A stretch of 64,000 nucleotides of DNA from Xylanibacter muris (GCF_013166605.1 NZ_JABKKF010000002.1:421996-485995); one strand, 5' to 3'. Positions 53,016 to 63,505 are shown, numbered from the stretch's first letter. Numbers and translations: made by a program. The notes: a model not told the origin generated them from the letters alone.

Positions 53016-54353
53016 ATGATAGCAAAAGATAACAAGTCATTCCAAGTCGTTCGCGAAGGATTTACGATAAAGGAAGCGATCGATGAGGCTAAGAGATGTC
53101 TTAATTGTAAAGTGCCGCAATGTAAAAAAGGATGTCCTATAGAGAATGATATCCCTGATTTCGTCCACGCCTTGTCTATGGGAGATATGGGTAAGGCAAT
53201 GAGTATAATAAATGGAAAGAGTAATCTTCCTGCAATATGCGGCCGGGTATGTCCTCATGAAAAACAATGTGAAGGTCATTGTGTTCTTGCAAAGAAAGGC
53301 AAAGGTATTGAGATAGGAAGGTTGGAGCAGTTTGTTGCGGACTTTGATGCTGACATGGGACTTATACGTGAGCGTCTGCCACATAAGACGCGTGGGCGTG
53401 TTGCGGTAATAGGTTCCGGACCGGCAGGTCTTACTGTAGCAGGTGATCTTGCGCGTATGGGATTTAATGTCACTATATATGACTGTCAGGAGGAGCCTGG
53501 CGGAGTCCTGATGTTTGGAATACCGGAGTATAGGCTTCCTAAAGCGGTAGTAAGAAAGGAAATAAAGAAGATAGAGGCTCTTGGAGTCGGTTTTGTGCAA
53601 AACTGCATGGTCGGACGTAATAATGTGACTATAGACAGTCTTTTTGCTGAAGGATATGATGCGATATTTATAGGCACGGGTACGTCAATACCTCAGAATA
53701 TGGATGGAGTGCCTGGTGCAAAACTTCCTGGGGTCAATCAGTCGACTTATCTTCTTCATTGCGTAAACAGTTTTAATGAAGGCGCCATAGACCGCGACAT
53801 GATTCCTTTGCGCAAAGGCGAGAGAGTGGGGGTCATAGGAGGTGGAAATGTGGCGATGGATGCCGCCCGTACGGCAATCCGTCTGGGAGCCGATGTGACG
53901 GTTCTTTATCGTAAGACGCGTGAAGACATGCCGGCTATGGCAAGTGAATATGATGATGCTGTTTCTGAAGGGGTGAAATTCCTGTGGGAGACGGCTGCGG
54001 TTGAATTCATTCCTGGTGAAGACGGCAGATTAAAATCCGTACGTCTGAACACTCCCGACGGGGAACGTGTGGAGGATTTTGCCAGAATATATTTGGCCAT
54101 AGGTTCGAAGCCTGCCAATCGTATTGTATCAACGACAGAAGGTATCGATGTGGATGAAAAGGGATATGTAATAGTTACAGATCGTCCTGTAGGCATGACA
54201 ACACGTCGTGGGGTTTTTGCCGGTGGAGATGTCGTTCACCGACCTCAGACCGTTGTACTTGCAATGAAGGCGGCAAAGGAAGTGGCTGTCGGTATTGCAC
54301 AATATGTTGATGCGATAAAGCTTCTTGAAGATTGTCGCATAAGGATAGAGTAA
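53016..54353 (+). CDS. NADPH-dependent glutamate synthase small-subunit-like flavoprotein
   Basis: This 445-residue oxidoreductase belongs to the GltD/SudA/NfnB family. It has N-terminal cysteines for 4Fe-4S clusters (CLNCKVPQCKKGCPIENDIP, shown as CKVPQCKKGCP, and ICGRVCPHEKQCEGHC), FAD site VAVIGSGPAGLTVAGD near residue 129, and NADPH site VGVIGGGNVAMDAARTA near 271. The short length fits the homotetrameric or NfnB-like form rather than a partner of large GltB. No ferredoxin-reductase-like partner gene (NfnA or SudB) is adjacent, which is unusual for the NfnAB arrangement. The upstream gene is a Crp/Fnr regulator 62 bp away. Confidence 0.88.
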   Translation: MIAKDNKSFQVVREGFTIKEAIDEAKRCLNCKVPQCKKGCPIENDIPDFVHALSMGDMGKAMSIINGKSNLPAICGRVCPHEKQCEGHCVLAKKGKGIEIGRLEQFVADFDADMGLIRERLPHKTRGRVAVIGSGPAGLTVAGDLARMGFNVTIYDCQEEPGGVLMFGIPEYRLPKAVVRKEIKKIEALGVGFVQNCMVGRNNVTIDSLFAEGYDAIFIGTGTSIPQNMDGVPGAKLPGVNQSTYLLHCVNSFNEGAIDRDMIPLRKGERVGVIGGGNVAMDAARTAIRLGADVTVLYRKTREDMPAMASEYDDAVSEGVKFLWETAAVEFIPGEDGRLKSVRLNTPDGERVEDFARIYLAIGSKPANRIVSTTEGIDVDEKGYVIVTDRPVGMTTRRGVFAGGDVVHRPQTVVLAMKAAKEVAVGIAQYVDAIKLLEDCRIRIE

Positions 54354-54362
54354 TGATATGTC

Positions 54363-54394
54363 TGACAAGTTTTCATTATTTTGAAAACTTGTCA
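54363..54394. terminator. Hairpin overlapping the end of the GH25 gene
   Basis: TGACAAGTTTTC at 54363-54374 pairs perfectly with GAAAACTTGTCA at 54383-54394. It lies between convergent genes, but its right arm covers the last codons of the minus-strand lysozyme gene. There is no strong T-run, so efficiency is uncertain. Confidence 0.5.
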
Positions 54395-55959
54395 AACTGT
54401 TCTTGGAACCCGTTAAATATGTTGATGTCCACATCACCGTGTATACCTTTTACACGGCCGTCCTGACACAGTTGCCAGTAAACCAACCGTACGTCCGGTT
54501 TATATTCTCCATATCTTGCAATCCATATATCGTAATTTTGTTTGATATCCGGTGCGTAATTCAGGTATCTGTTGATAAACAACTGGTTTACATACAAGAT
54601 TGGCTTTATTCCGGTGCGACGTTCCACGATATTCATCCATATCCTTATTTTTGAGAAAAGAGCGTCCGGACCTCCGTTATTTGCGATTTGCTGTTGGGTA
54701 GGTTCTACGTCAAGTACAGGCGGAAGGTCACCTTTGTTTATCCTGCTGTGTTTCAGAAAGTATGCTGCCTGCGACTGCGGACTGCTCCTTAGAGAGAAAA
54801 AATGATAAGTTCCGCATCTTATACCATGCTTTCTTGCCTGTTGATAGTCAGACAGGTAGAAGCGGTTTTTTATAGATGTACCCTCTGTACTTTTTATGTA
54901 TATGAAACTTACGGGATAGTCGACGTCTCCTTTTATTGTTTTGCGTGAACTTCCCAAGTGGGTTATTCTTAGTTTTTTCCAGTCTATAGGATATATTTTT
55001 TTTCCTTTTACATGCTGGTGCCTGGATATGTCTATTCCGTATATGCGTTCGGATGTATAGGTGATGCGCTCACCTTTATATATATCGTTTTTCCATTCAC
55101 CGGCCATGAGCTTATGCGGAGTTGACATGACTCCAAATCCGTTTCTCAAACCGTTTTCCCAGTGCCCTTCATACCAATCGGTAGAACTGCTGCTGTGGAA
55201 TATTCCATGTCCCTCGGGAATTCCGTATTTATTGATACTTCCTTCGTAAACTCCATTGTCCGTTATTATTATGCCGTTAGACAATGTGTCGCCATTCCAT
55301 TCACCGAAGATTTTTCCCGAACATTTATATGTGGATATTCCTCTGCCGTTTTTTGCCATTCTCAGCCAAAGTCCGTTTTGCCATATTCCTCCCATACTTT
55401 CATAGAAAGTGCTTGATGATTGGCTGAGGGTATTCAATTTGTATTTGGCTATGTGCTGAAGGCTGATATTGTCAGATGCCTGTATTCTTTTAAGTACACA
55501 GTTGAAACTGTCAAGTCTTGCTATTGCAGTGCCTGTTTTTTCGTAATGGCGGGATACTATATCATATCCTTCATCCTGAACGTTATGCACGTTAATATAA
55601 TACTCCAACTCGTTCTGTGCAGACGACAGTTCGTTACGTTTTCTTTCTATATACTTTATGTTTTTGGAAATATAGTCTTTTAGAAAACGGGAGTCTGTTC
55701 TTATTACGGGTGAATGAAGAATATTGTTGTGTGAGAAATCTATTCTTGTGAAGGCAGAGTCTGATTTTACTCCGTCAAAGCATAGAAGCCGTTTGTTATT
55801 TATGTAAATAGCATTATAAAAATTGGAATCAACGTATTCCAAAGGTCTGCTTTTTCGCATTATATACCACCATGGCAGCAGACATGTGAGAATAGTCGCT
55901 GCCATGATGGTAGTAAATGTATAAAAAGTACTTTTCTTTATTGTGATATATTCTTTCAT
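54376..55959 (-). CDS. Membrane-anchored MORN-repeat GH25 lysozyme
   Basis: This 527-residue protein joins three parts: an N-terminal helix (residues 12-33), a helical linker and MORN-like repeats (about residues 190-300, for example GVYEGSINKYGIPEGHGIF, YEGHWENGLRNGFGVM and AGEWKNDIYKGE), then a GH25 muramidase domain from about 305. Catalytic residues of GH25 are visible: Asp310 in YGIDISRHQ, and Asp417 and Glu419 in PPVLDVEPTQ. The enzyme probably cuts peptidoglycan from the outer face of the inner membrane. MORN repeats often bind lipid or act as spacers. The order anchor, MORN, GH25 is less common and worth comparison. Confidence 0.88.
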   Translation of the reverse strand: MKEYITIKKSTFYTFTTIMAATILTCLLPWWYIMRKSRPLEYVDSNFYNAIYINNKRLLCFDGVKSDSAFTRIDFSHNNILHSPVIRTDSRFLKDYISKNIKYIERKRNELSSAQNELEYYINVHNVQDEGYDIVSRHYEKTGTAIARLDSFNCVLKRIQASDNISLQHIAKYKLNTLSQSSSTFYESMGGIWQNGLWLRMAKNGRGISTYKCSGKIFGEWNGDTLSNGIIITDNGVYEGSINKYGIPEGHGIFHSSSSTDWYEGHWENGLRNGFGVMSTPHKLMAGEWKNDIYKGERITYTSERIYGIDISRHQHVKGKKIYPIDWKKLRITHLGSSRKTIKGDVDYPVSFIYIKSTEGTSIKNRFYLSDYQQARKHGIRCGTYHFFSLRSSPQSQAAYFLKHSRINKGDLPPVLDVEPTQQQIANNGGPDALFSKIRIWMNIVERRTGIKPILYVNQLFINRYLNYAPDIKQNYDIWIARYGEYKPDVRLVYWQLCQDGRVKGIHGDVDINIFNGFQEQFDKFSK

Positions 55960-55981
55960 TTCAAGATGATGCCATTTATGT

Positions 55982-57988
55982 TCAGGCGTTCATCGAAAGG
56001 AGAAATTCCTCGTTGCTGTGTGTTTGTATGAGTCTGTCGCGTACTGTATTCATTGCTTCTATTGGTGTCATTTCAGTAAGGAACTTTCTCAATATCCATG
56101 TTCGGTTGAGTGTTGTTGAATCAAGCAGCAGGTCGTCGCGTCTTGTACTTGACTGCACGATATTTACTGCAGGGAATATTCGTTTGTTGCTTAGAGTCCT
56201 GTCAAGTTGTAATTCCATATTGCCGGTTCCCTTGAACTCTTCGAAAATGACTTCGTCCATTTTTGAACCGGTGTCAATAAGTGCTGTTGCGATTATTGTC
56301 AGCGAGCCTCCGTTTTCAATATTTCTTGCTGCTCCGAAGAATCTTTTCGGTTTCTGGAGCGCATTTGCGTCCACACCGCCTGTGAGAACTTTTCCACTTG
56401 CAGGACTGACGGTGTTATAAGCTCTGGCAAGACGTGTTATGGAGTCAAGGAATATCACAACGTCGTGACCGCATTCGACCATGCGCTTTGCTTTCTCAAG
56501 AACAATTCCTGCAATTTTAACGTGACGGTCTGCCGGTTCATCAAATGTTGAGGCTATAACCTCCGCATTGACAGTACGGCTCATGTCTGTTACCTCTTCA
56601 GGGCGTTCGTCTATCAGTAACATCATCAAGTATGCTTCCGGATGATTGGCGGCTATGGCGTTTGCAATATCCTTCATTAAGATGGTCTTTCCGGTTTTAG
56701 GCTGAGCAACGATTAGCGCACGTTGTCCCTTGCCTATGGGTGAGAACAGGTCAACGATTCTTGTGCTTGGATTTGTTGTGGCCTTATCACCGCACAATAT
56801 GAATTTTTCTTCAGGGAAGAGGGGCGTAAGATGTTCAAATGATGTTCTGTCCCTGACTTCCGAAGGATGCCGGCCGTTAATAGAATTAATATTACTAAGT
56901 GCAAAGTATTTTTCATTGTCGTGAGGTGGTCTTACCGTACAGTCTACCACATCCCCGGTTTTTAAGCCATATTTCTTGACTTGTTGCGGTGAGACGTAAA
57001 TATCATCCGGTGATGATAGATAATTGTAATCACTTGAGCGTAAGAAACCATAACCGTCTGAAAGAACCTCTATGACTCCGTTTCCGTTTATTATGTCAGA
57101 GAAATCAAAAATGCTTTTAGGCGTTACAGCCAGCTGCGTTTTGCTTTGATGGACTTCTGTCGGCTGGCGTTGTGATGTGATAGGACGGTCGAATATGTCA
57201 AGTGTAGGCATTGCTCCCTGGTCCTCAATCGGAAGATCTACAACGGAAATGAAATCTGTGCCGTCTCCCGGATCTCCTTCCCATATTCCTTCTGGCGTTG
57301 TACCATAGTTGGTGGGTTGGGTAGGGGGAAGGAACATGTTTGCTGCTTGTTGTGCGGATATTTCGGAATCAATGGATGCGACATTCGCTTCGTCATTGTC
57401 TGTCGCGTTTCCTGAGTTTATTATAAGCGGTTCATTTTTTAATACAGAGTTGAATTCTGCTTCAGGTACATCCATAAATTCATTGTCATTCTCCTTGGGG
57501 GCTGTACCATTTTCTGTTATGTCAGAGAAATCATTATTGCTCTGTATGGCTTCTTCGTCAAGATTGCTCTCCATGCTTTTTATTTCAGCAAGTTTCTTTG
57601 CATCTTCGGCTGCCTTTATTGCTTCTAACTCTGCTTTTGATTTTCTTCCTCTATGTTTGGGGAATACCGGAATCTCGTTTTGTGGGGTTTCTGTTGTTGT
57701 CGTGTTTTCCTGCTCTTGATTGTCCTTGGCTAACTTGTTATTCTTCAAATCAAAATTCTCACCTTCGGATCCTTTTACGGTATAGACTTTATCTGTTTCT
57801 TTCTTTACTATTCTTGTTCTTTTCCTTTTGGTGGAGCTGTTTGCTGCAGAATCTTCTGCCGCTTTGTCTAAAATGGCATAGACAACACTCTCAAAATCGT
57901 CGTCCTGTGAAACTTTAATACCTAATTGTTCAGCGATGCCCATAAGCTGTGGAATATCCATCGCCTCTAATATTTCTTTTGTGTACAT
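55982..57988 (-). CDS. rho: Transcription termination factor Rho with long disordered insert
   Basis: This 668-residue Rho ends factor-dependent transcription. Residues 1-45 ([19 protein letters not shown]) are the Rho N-terminal helical part. Residues 46-290 are low-complexity and rich in N, E, D, S, with a basic patch ([13 protein letters not shown]) and an AT-hook-like HRGRKSKAE. The cold-shock-like RNA-binding domain is about 300-375 ([15 protein letters not shown]). The ATPase has Walker A AQPKTGKT (residues 429-435) and [13 protein letters not shown]. Upstream ATGs at 58081 and 58048 exist, but the -7 box covers 58081. The ATG at 57988 matches relatives. Confidence 0.95.
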   Translation of the reverse strand: MYTKEILEAMDIPQLMGIAEQLGIKVSQDDDFESVVYAILDKAAEDSAANSSTKRKRTRIVKKETDKVYTVKGSEGENFDLKNNKLAKDNQEQENTTTTETPQNEIPVFPKHRGRKSKAELEAIKAAEDAKKLAEIKSMESNLDEEAIQSNNDFSDITENGTAPKENDNEFMDVPEAEFNSVLKNEPLIINSGNATDNDEANVASIDSEISAQQAANMFLPPTQPTNYGTTPEGIWEGDPGDGTDFISVVDLPIEDQGAMPTLDIFDRPITSQRQPTEVHQSKTQLAVTPKSIFDFSDIINGNGVIEVLSDGYGFLRSSDYNYLSSPDDIYVSPQQVKKYGLKTGDVVDCTVRPPHDNEKYFALSNINSINGRHPSEVRDRTSFEHLTPLFPEEKFILCGDKATTNPSTRIVDLFSPIGKGQRALIVAQPKTGKTILMKDIANAIAANHPEAYLMMLLIDERPEEVTDMSRTVNAEVIASTFDEPADRHVKIAGIVLEKAKRMVECGHDVVIFLDSITRLARAYNTVSPASGKVLTGGVDANALQKPKRFFGAARNIENGGSLTIIATALIDTGSKMDEVIFEEFKGTGNMELQLDRTLSNKRIFPAVNIVQSSTRRDDLLLDSTTLNRTWILRKFLTEMTPIEAMNTVRDRLIQTHSNEEFLLSMNA

Positions 57989-58078
57989 ACTATGTATGAT
58001 GTTTGGTGTATGTGAATTTATGATATTTTGTGAAGTTTTACGTTTCATGAAGTGAAACGCTTTGTTTGATAACGGATG

Positions 58079-58110
58079 CAAAGGTAGTAAAAGTTTTACA
58101 AACGACCAAA
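58079..58110 (-). promoter_or_regulatory. Promoter of rho
   Basis: On the minus strand TTTG (complement at 58107-58110), a 20-bp spacer, then TAccTTTG (complement at 58079-58086). The leader is about 80 bases to the ATG at 57988. A Rho gene with a leader of this length could be autoregulated, but nothing in the sequence proves it. Confidence 0.8.
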
Positions 58111-58124
58111 TATAACTATAAATA

Positions 58125-58156
58125 TTTGGCTATTCGTGTAAATTAGAGTAATTTTG
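58125..58156 (+). promoter_or_regulatory. Promoter of engB
   Basis: TTTG at 58125-58128, a 20-bp spacer, then TAatTTTG at 58149-58156 form a near-consensus Bacteroidota promoter about 67 bp before engB. It is back to back with the rho promoter. Confidence 0.75.
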
Positions 58157-58222
58157 CACAGAAAAGAATCCTATAAAAGGTATTTTGTTTAAAATAAATA
58201 AAAGAAAAATACAGGAGAATTT

Positions 58223-58831
58223 ATGGAAATAAAAAAAGCAGAATTTGTTCACAGTGCACCGACCGTTTATAATTGCCCGAATGACATTAAGCCTGAATAT
58301 GCCTTTATCGGACGTTCAAATGTGGGAAAGTCAAGCTTAATTAATATGTTGTGCAATAACAAGAAACTTGCCAAGACATCTGCTACTCCTGGAAAAACAT
58401 TGCTTATAAATCATTTTATAATAAACAATGAGTGGTATTTGGTTGATTTGCCTGGATATGGTTTTGCAAAACGTTCAAAGACAGAGATTAAAAAGTTAGA
58501 CCAGATGATAAAGGGCTATATCCTTCAAAGAGAGCAGCTTGTTAATCTTTTTGTTTTATTGGATATAAGGCATGAAGCTCAGAATATAGACCTTGAATTT
58601 ATAAATTGGCTGGGTGAAAGCAATGTTCCTTTTACCATTGTATTTACAAAATCAGATAAGCTTTCTCTTGCTAAAGCCAATGCGAATGTGGAGGCATATA
58701 AGAAGGTTCTGAAGGAAACTTGGGAGGAACTTCCGTTTATGATTGTCACTTCTTCCGAAAAACGTTGGGGGCGTGATGAGTTGCTTGGCTATATTTCAGA
58801 TATAAATGACAATATAAGTGCTGGCGAGTAA
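58223..58831 (+). CDS. engB: Ribosome biogenesis GTP-binding protein EngB (YsxC)
   Basis: This 202-residue GTPase assists assembly of the large ribosomal subunit. G motifs are [11 protein letters not shown] near residue 31, [13 protein letters not shown] near 54, [13 protein letters not shown] near 74 and FTKSDKLS near 142. The ATG is preceded by ACAGGAGAAT, a good binding site. A gap of 52 bp separates it from the ABC-F gene. Confidence 0.96.
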   Translation: MEIKKAEFVHSAPTVYNCPNDIKPEYAFIGRSNVGKSSLINMLCNNKKLAKTSATPGKTLLINHFIINNEWYLVDLPGYGFAKRSKTEIKKLDQMIKGYILQREQLVNLFVLLDIRHEAQNIDLEFINWLGESNVPFTIVFTKSDKLSLAKANANVEAYKKVLKETWEELPFMIVTSSEKRWGRDELLGYISDINDNISAGE

Positions 58832-58883
58832 GTTGGGGTGAGCTGTTTATTGCAATATTGGAAATATCAAATAAAATTTCGCG

Positions 58884-60692
58884 ATGGCAAAAGATAATCC
58901 GTTTTTAGATGTACAGTGTCTGACAAAAAGCTTTGGAAGCCTCCTGTTGTTTGAGGATATCAGCTTTAGTGTGTCAGAAGGACAGAAGGTTGGTCTGATA
59001 GCAAAAAACGGAACGGGTAAATCTACTCTTATTTCATTGTTGACCGGTAAGGACAGTGCCGACGATGGACGTATAATATACCGTAATGACATAACGGTCG
59101 GATGTCTTGAGCAGTCTCCGGTCTTTGATTGCAACGAGACTGTTCTTGACGCGTGTTTCAATCATAACGGAGAAAAGGAAAAGGTGCTTCGTGCAAAGCA
59201 AATACTGACTCAGCTGAAAATATCGGATATGAATCAGCCGATGGGACAATTGAGTGGGGGGCAGCAGAAGAGGGTCGCCCTTGCTAATGTTCTTATAACG
59301 GAACCGGATTTGTTGATATTGGATGAGCCAACCAACCATCTTGACCTTGAAATGATAGAATGGCTTGAGGGCTATCTGAAGCGTGGGAGAAAAACTCTTC
59401 TTATGGTAACCCATGACAGGTACTTTCTTGATCGGGTTTGTTCATGTATTATAGAACTTGACGACCGACATATTTATTCTTATAAGGGTAACTATGAATA
59501 CTATATAGAAAAGAGACAAGAGCGTATAGACGCACGCCGTGCCGAGATTGCACGTGCAAATAATCTTTATCGTACGGAACTGGAATGGATGCGAAGAATG
59601 CCACAGGCGCGCGGACATAAGGCCCGTTATCGTGAGGAAGCCTTTTATGAGCTTGAAGCTGTTGCAAAGCAGAAAATAGATGAGAGGCAGATGAGATTAA
59701 AGTCAAGTAATGTATATATAGGCAGTAAAATATTTGAATGTCAGTATATAAGTAAGGCATGGACGGATAAGTGTGTGATATTAAAAGATTTCTATTATAA
59801 TTTTTCTCGTTTTGAGAAAATGGGTATAGTGGGAAATAACGGAACGGGAAAATCGACATTTATAAAGATGCTGTTAGGCTTGGAGGCTCCGGATAAAGGA
59901 AAAATCGTTGTTGGCGATACTGTACGTTTCGGATATTTTTCTCAGGAAGGGCTGAAGTTCAATGATAATGATAAGGTGATAGACGTTGTCAGGGAAATTG
60001 CCGATTATATTGATTTAGGCAGTGGAAGGCAGATGTCGGCATCACAGTTTTTGAAACATTTCCTTTTTACTCCAGAGCAACAGCAGAATTATGTCTGCAA
60101 ACTTAGTGGCGGTGAAAGGCGTAAATTGTATCTGTGTACGGTATTGATGCGTAATCCGAACTTTCTTGTACTTGATGAGCCGACAAATGATTTGGATATT
60201 GTAACTTTGCAGATACTCGAGGAATATCTTCAGGATTTTCCGGGGTGTGTTATAATTGTAAGCCACGACCGTTACTTCATGGATAAGGTTGTTGATCATC
60301 TTCTTGTATTTAAAGGAAATGGTGAGATAAAAGACTTTCCCGGCAACTATACACAATATCGTGAATGGAATCTTCTTGAATCCGGTGATAAGGTTAATAA
60401 GACAAAACAGTATGGAGACGATGCCGGTCAGTTCGGGAAGAATACAGTCAAAAGAAAACAGAATGCTGTCAGCCGCCGTAAGATGACATTTAATGAAAAA
60501 ATGGAATATACGCGTTTAGAGAAAGACATTGCTTTATTGGAGCGGGAACGCAAAGATATCGAAACAGCCTTGTCTGAAGGAACTCTAACCGTGGAAGATA
60601 TAACAGATAAGGGTAAACGTCTTGCTGTAATTAAAGACGAGCTTGACGAAAAGGAAATGCGTTGGCTGGAATTGGCTGAAATAGAACAATAA
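58884..60692 (+). CDS. ABC-F family ATPase (Uup-like)
   Basis: This 602-residue protein has two ABC ATPase domains and no transmembrane part, so it acts on ribosomes or DNA rather than in transport. Walker A motifs are [11 protein letters not shown] near residue 40 and [13 protein letters not shown] near 318. Signature sequences are [15 protein letters not shown] and [11 protein letters not shown]. The tail (residues 515-602) is a charged coiled coil ([15 protein letters not shown]), as in Uup. It is the second gene of the engB-ABC-F-recR run. Confidence 0.93.
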   Translation: MAKDNPFLDVQCLTKSFGSLLLFEDISFSVSEGQKVGLIAKNGTGKSTLISLLTGKDSADDGRIIYRNDITVGCLEQSPVFDCNETVLDACFNHNGEKEKVLRAKQILTQLKISDMNQPMGQLSGGQQKRVALANVLITEPDLLILDEPTNHLDLEMIEWLEGYLKRGRKTLLMVTHDRYFLDRVCSCIIELDDRHIYSYKGNYEYYIEKRQERIDARRAEIARANNLYRTELEWMRRMPQARGHKARYREEAFYELEAVAKQKIDERQMRLKSSNVYIGSKIFECQYISKAWTDKCVILKDFYYNFSRFEKMGIVGNNGTGKSTFIKMLLGLEAPDKGKIVVGDTVRFGYFSQEGLKFNDNDKVIDVVREIADYIDLGSGRQMSASQFLKHFLFTPEQQQNYVCKLSGGERRKLYLCTVLMRNPNFLVLDEPTNDLDIVTLQILEEYLQDFPGCVIIVSHDRYFMDKVVDHLLVFKGNGEIKDFPGNYTQYREWNLLESGDKVNKTKQYGDDAGQFGKNTVKRKQNAVSRRKMTFNEKMEYTRLEKDIALLERERKDIETALSEGTLTVEDITDKGKRLAVIKDELDEKEMRWLELAEIEQ

Positions 60693-60703
60693 GGCAAGGA
60701 ATT

Positions 60704-61315
60704 ATGATGCAACAATATTCATCTCAGTTATTGGAAAGAGCCGTAGGAGAGTTCTCAAAATTACCGGGTGTGGGACGTAAGACGGCTCTCCGTCTTGTTT
60801 TGCATCTTCTGCGTGGCTCAGTGGAAGATGTTGAGCGTTTTGCCGAGGCATTGGTTACAATGAAGCATGATGTGAAGTATTGTAATAAGTGTCATAATAT
60901 AAGTGATACGGATTTATGTAGTATATGTTCTGACTCAAGACGTGATAGCACAACCGTGTGTGTCGTGGAAAATATTCAGGATGTGCTTGCCATTGAGAAT
61001 ACTCAACAATATAGCGGGTTATATCATGTGCTTGGCGGTGTAATATCTCCTATGGATGGTGTCGGGCCGTCAGACCTTCAGATTGAAAGTCTTGTGGAGC
61101 GTGTTTCGAAAGAAGAGATTCATGAGGTGATACTGGCCCTAAGCTCTACGATGGAAGGTGATACTACTAATTATTATATTTCACGTAAATTGGAAGCTTC
61201 TGGAATCAAATTAAGCGTAATTGCCAGAGGAATATCTGTCGGTGATGAATTGGAGTATACGGATGAGGTAACTCTCGGGCGTTCTATTGTGAACCGTACT
61301 CCATTTGTCTGCTGA
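60704..61315 (+). CDS. recR: Recombination protein RecR
   Basis: This 203-residue protein works with RecO and RecF at gapped DNA. It shows the helix-hairpin-helix start [12 protein letters not shown] near residue 20, the four-cysteine zinc motif [16 protein letters not shown] near 61, and a Toprim domain ([19 protein letters not shown], shown as [13 protein letters not shown]). It starts 11 bp after the ABC-F stop. Confidence 0.97.
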   Translation: MMQQYSSQLLERAVGEFSKLPGVGRKTALRLVLHLLRGSVEDVERFAEALVTMKHDVKYCNKCHNISDTDLCSICSDSRRDSTTVCVVENIQDVLAIENTQQYSGLYHVLGGVISPMDGVGPSDLQIESLVERVSKEEIHEVILALSSTMEGDTTNYYISRKLEASGIKLSVIARGISVGDELEYTDEVTLGRSIVNRTPFVC

Positions 61316-61363
61316 CAGAAATGGCGTTTAAGCATTGAATATATATAATAGGATTTAATATAA

Positions 61364-61756
61364 ATGAAACATCCATATATAGTTTTACGAATCGTTTGGG
61401 CATTGGTTCTTACTTTCTGTGCCATTGTTGTGGCGATATATGAAAGTGGACTTTGTGCTGATGGAATTTTTGTTGCCGATAAGGCTTATGAGTTTTATTG
61501 GTCCCTACTGCTTGATGCGGTTACTTTAGCTTTTATTCCAATGGCTCTAAGGCTTTATAAATTTGATTATGTAGTCAGGAGCATAAGGAATGGTGGGCGC
61601 TTGACAGAATTTTATTGGGGATTATTGCGACAGGCAATGTTGGGAATACCAATGATAGCCTCCATGTTCCTTTATTATTTATATATGTCACCATCTTTTG
61701 GATATTTGGGTGCTATTCTGTTTTTAAGTCATTTTTTTATCTTTCCGAATAAATGA
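61364..61756 (+). CDS. Hypothetical four-helix membrane protein
   Basis: This 130-residue protein has about four hydrophobic segments: VLRIVWALVLTFCAIVVAIY, FYWSLLLDAVTLAFIPMAL, MLGIPMIASMFLYYLYM and a final FGYLGAILFLSHFF. The loops are short with arginines near the cytoplasmic side (RSIRNGGR). I recognise no family motif. Its last 4 bp overlap the glycosyltransferase start (ATGA), so it is translationally coupled to it and may act with it. Confidence 0.75.
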   Translation: MKHPYIVLRIVWALVLTFCAIVVAIYESGLCADGIFVADKAYEFYWSLLLDAVTLAFIPMALRLYKFDYVVRSIRNGGRLTEFYWGLLRQAMLGIPMIASMFLYYLYMSPSFGYLGAILFLSHFFIFPNK

Positions 61757-62940
61757 AGCTGTCAGTCATAATAGTAAGCTATAATGTTAAGTTTTATGTT
61801 GAACAGTGCCTTCACAGCCTGTATAAGGCTATTGATGGAATTGATGCGGAGGTTTTTGTTGTCGACAATCATTCCAAGGATGATACTGTCAGATATATAA
61901 GGCGGCGTTTCAAGAAAGTAAAGCTCATAGACTTAAATAATAATCTTGGTTTTGCGCGTGCAAATAACATTGCCATTAATCAGGCCAGGGGGGAGTATAT
62001 CCTATTGCTGAATCCGGATACTTTTGTAGGGGAAAAGACTATATGTGGAACATTGGATTTTATGGATTCACATCAGAAAGCCGGTGGTATAGGTGTGTGT
62101 ATGTATAATTCAGACGGAACTGTTGCCATGGAGTCACGACGCGGGTTGCCATCCCCATTGACGGCTTTTTATAAGATGTGCGGGTTATGTTCGCGTTATC
62201 CGCGGAGCAAGCGTTTTGGAAAATACTATATGAGCTATCTTCCATGGGATACATCCCAGTGCATTGAAGTAGTAAGTGGCGCTTATTTTATGCTTAGGCG
62301 TAAGGCTGTAGATGAGGTAGGAATGCTTGATGAAGACTTCTTTATGTATGGAGAGGATATAGATCTTTCTTATCGTTTGTTGAAAGGCGGGTGGGAGAAT
62401 TGGTATCTTCCACTGCCGATACTTCATTACAAAGGTGAGAGCACTCATAAAAGTTCATTTAGCTATGTGCATGTCTTTTATCGTGCAATGCTTATTTTTT
62501 TCCGTAAGCATTATGCCCATATAAGTATTTGTCTGTCGTTGCCTATAACTCTTGCCATATATATGAGTGCATTTATGGCTTTGATGAAGATACAGACAAA
62601 TAAGGTGCGAAAACTTCTTGGCTTTGTTGACAGGAGAAATTGTCCTGATCGTAGATATGTGTTCATCGGCAGTAAGAATATGATAGAGCGATGTCATCAG
62701 ATGGTAAGCCGTAAGGGTATTGTGGCGGATTTTGTGCATTACGGGCATGATAAATTAGAATTGCCGTCATTTGATGATTTAAAAACAAATGAGAAAGTAT
62801 ATGTCGTGTTTGATACGGATTTGTTCGGTTTTGAGGAGATAATTGACAAACTTCACGGCTTCTCACACAAGAATATCTTTGTCGGTACTTATTTCAGCAA
62901 GACGGGAATTGTGATAACTCCAAATGATATACTACGATGA
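61753..62940 (+). CDS. Family 2 glycosyltransferase, rhamnosyltransferase-like
   Basis: This 395-residue inverting GT-A enzyme begins KLSVIIVSYNVKFYVEQCL. It carries DNHSKDD, the conserved LNPDTFV, and MYGEDIDLSYRL, features of rhamnosyltransferase-type GT2. After residue 265 comes one hydrophobic helix (LPITLAIYMSAFMALM) and a C-terminal Rossmann-like tail (RRYVFIGSKNM and NIFVGTYFSKTGI). The product is probably a cell-surface polysaccharide or glycolipid. It overlaps the membrane protein upstream and the GNAT gene downstream. Confidence 0.9.
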   Translation: MKLSVIIVSYNVKFYVEQCLHSLYKAIDGIDAEVFVVDNHSKDDTVRYIRRRFKKVKLIDLNNNLGFARANNIAINQARGEYILLLNPDTFVGEKTICGTLDFMDSHQKAGGIGVCMYNSDGTVAMESRRGLPSPLTAFYKMCGLCSRYPRSKRFGKYYMSYLPWDTSQCIEVVSGAYFMLRRKAVDEVGMLDEDFFMYGEDIDLSYRLLKGGWENWYLPLPILHYKGESTHKSSFSYVHVFYRAMLIFFRKHYAHISICLSLPITLAIYMSAFMALMKIQTNKVRKLLGFVDRRNCPDRRYVFIGSKNMIERCHQMVSRKGIVADFVHYGHDKLELPSFDDLKTNEKVYVVFDTDLFGFEEIIDKLHGFSHKNIFVGTYFSKTGIVITPNDILR

Positions 62941-63458
62941 GCAATTCTTATTCTTTGCCGGTTGTAAAGCTTCGTGCCATAGAGCCGGAAGATTTGGATA
63001 TAATGTATTCTATTGAGAATGACCGTAGTATATGGAATGTGAGTGTGACAAACGTTCCTTATTCAAAGCAGACGATATTGAATTATATATCAAACAGTGT
63101 CTCGGATATATATGTCGACAGGCAGGTGAGGATGATGGTAGAGAATATATATGGTGAAATTGTCGGCATTGTTGATATTGTTAATTTTGAACCTTCTCAT
63201 TTACGTGCGGAAATAGGAATAATCATATCTCCGGAGTTTAGTGGAAGAGGCTATGGCAGAGCCGTTTTGAATGCTGTTGCCGATTATGCCATCCGTATTC
63301 TCCATCTTCACCAACTGTATGCCATAGTCAGTGTAAATAATGAAAGATCTTTAAAGATGTTCAAATGCTGTGGGTATAAAGAAACTTCATGTCTAAAAGA
63401 ATGGCTTTATGATGGAAAGAACTATGTAGATGCATTGATGTTGCAAGTTTTTTTATAA
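62937..63458 (+). CDS. GNAT-family N-acetyltransferase (RimJ/SpeG-like)
   Basis: This 173-residue protein has the acyl-CoA binding stretch ISPEFSGRGYGRAVLNAV (GRGYGRAVL) near residue 100 and SVNNERSLKMFKCCGY near 140, typical of the RimJ/RimL or SpeG branch. The substrate could be a protein N-terminus or a polyamine. The start overlaps the glycosyltransferase stop (ATGA). It is the end of the operon, and the tRNA promoter begins just after it. Confidence 0.88.
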   Translation: MSNSYSLPVVKLRAIEPEDLDIMYSIENDRSIWNVSVTNVPYSKQTILNYISNSVSDIYVDRQVRMMVENIYGEIVGIVDIVNFEPSHLRAEIGIIISPEFSGRGYGRAVLNAVADYAIRILHLHQLYAIVSVNNERSLKMFKCCGYKETSCLKEWLYDGKNYVDALMLQVFL

Positions 63459-63473
63459 AAATGTATTGAATTA

Positions 63474-63505
63474 TTTGGATAATATAAAAATTATGTTTAC
63501 CTTTG
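63474..63505 (+). promoter_or_regulatory. Promoter of the tRNA-Asp pair
   Basis: TTTG at 63474-63477, a 20-bp spacer, then TAccTTTG at 63498-63505 form a consensus Bacteroidota promoter 24 bp before the first tRNA. No similar motif separates the two tRNAs, so they are probably one transcript. Confidence 0.8.

Noticed and set aside
58884..60692. ABC-F protein as an antibiotic resistance factor
   Set aside because: The coiled-coil tail and the position between engB and recR fit the housekeeping Uup-like group, not the known resistance ABC-F types.
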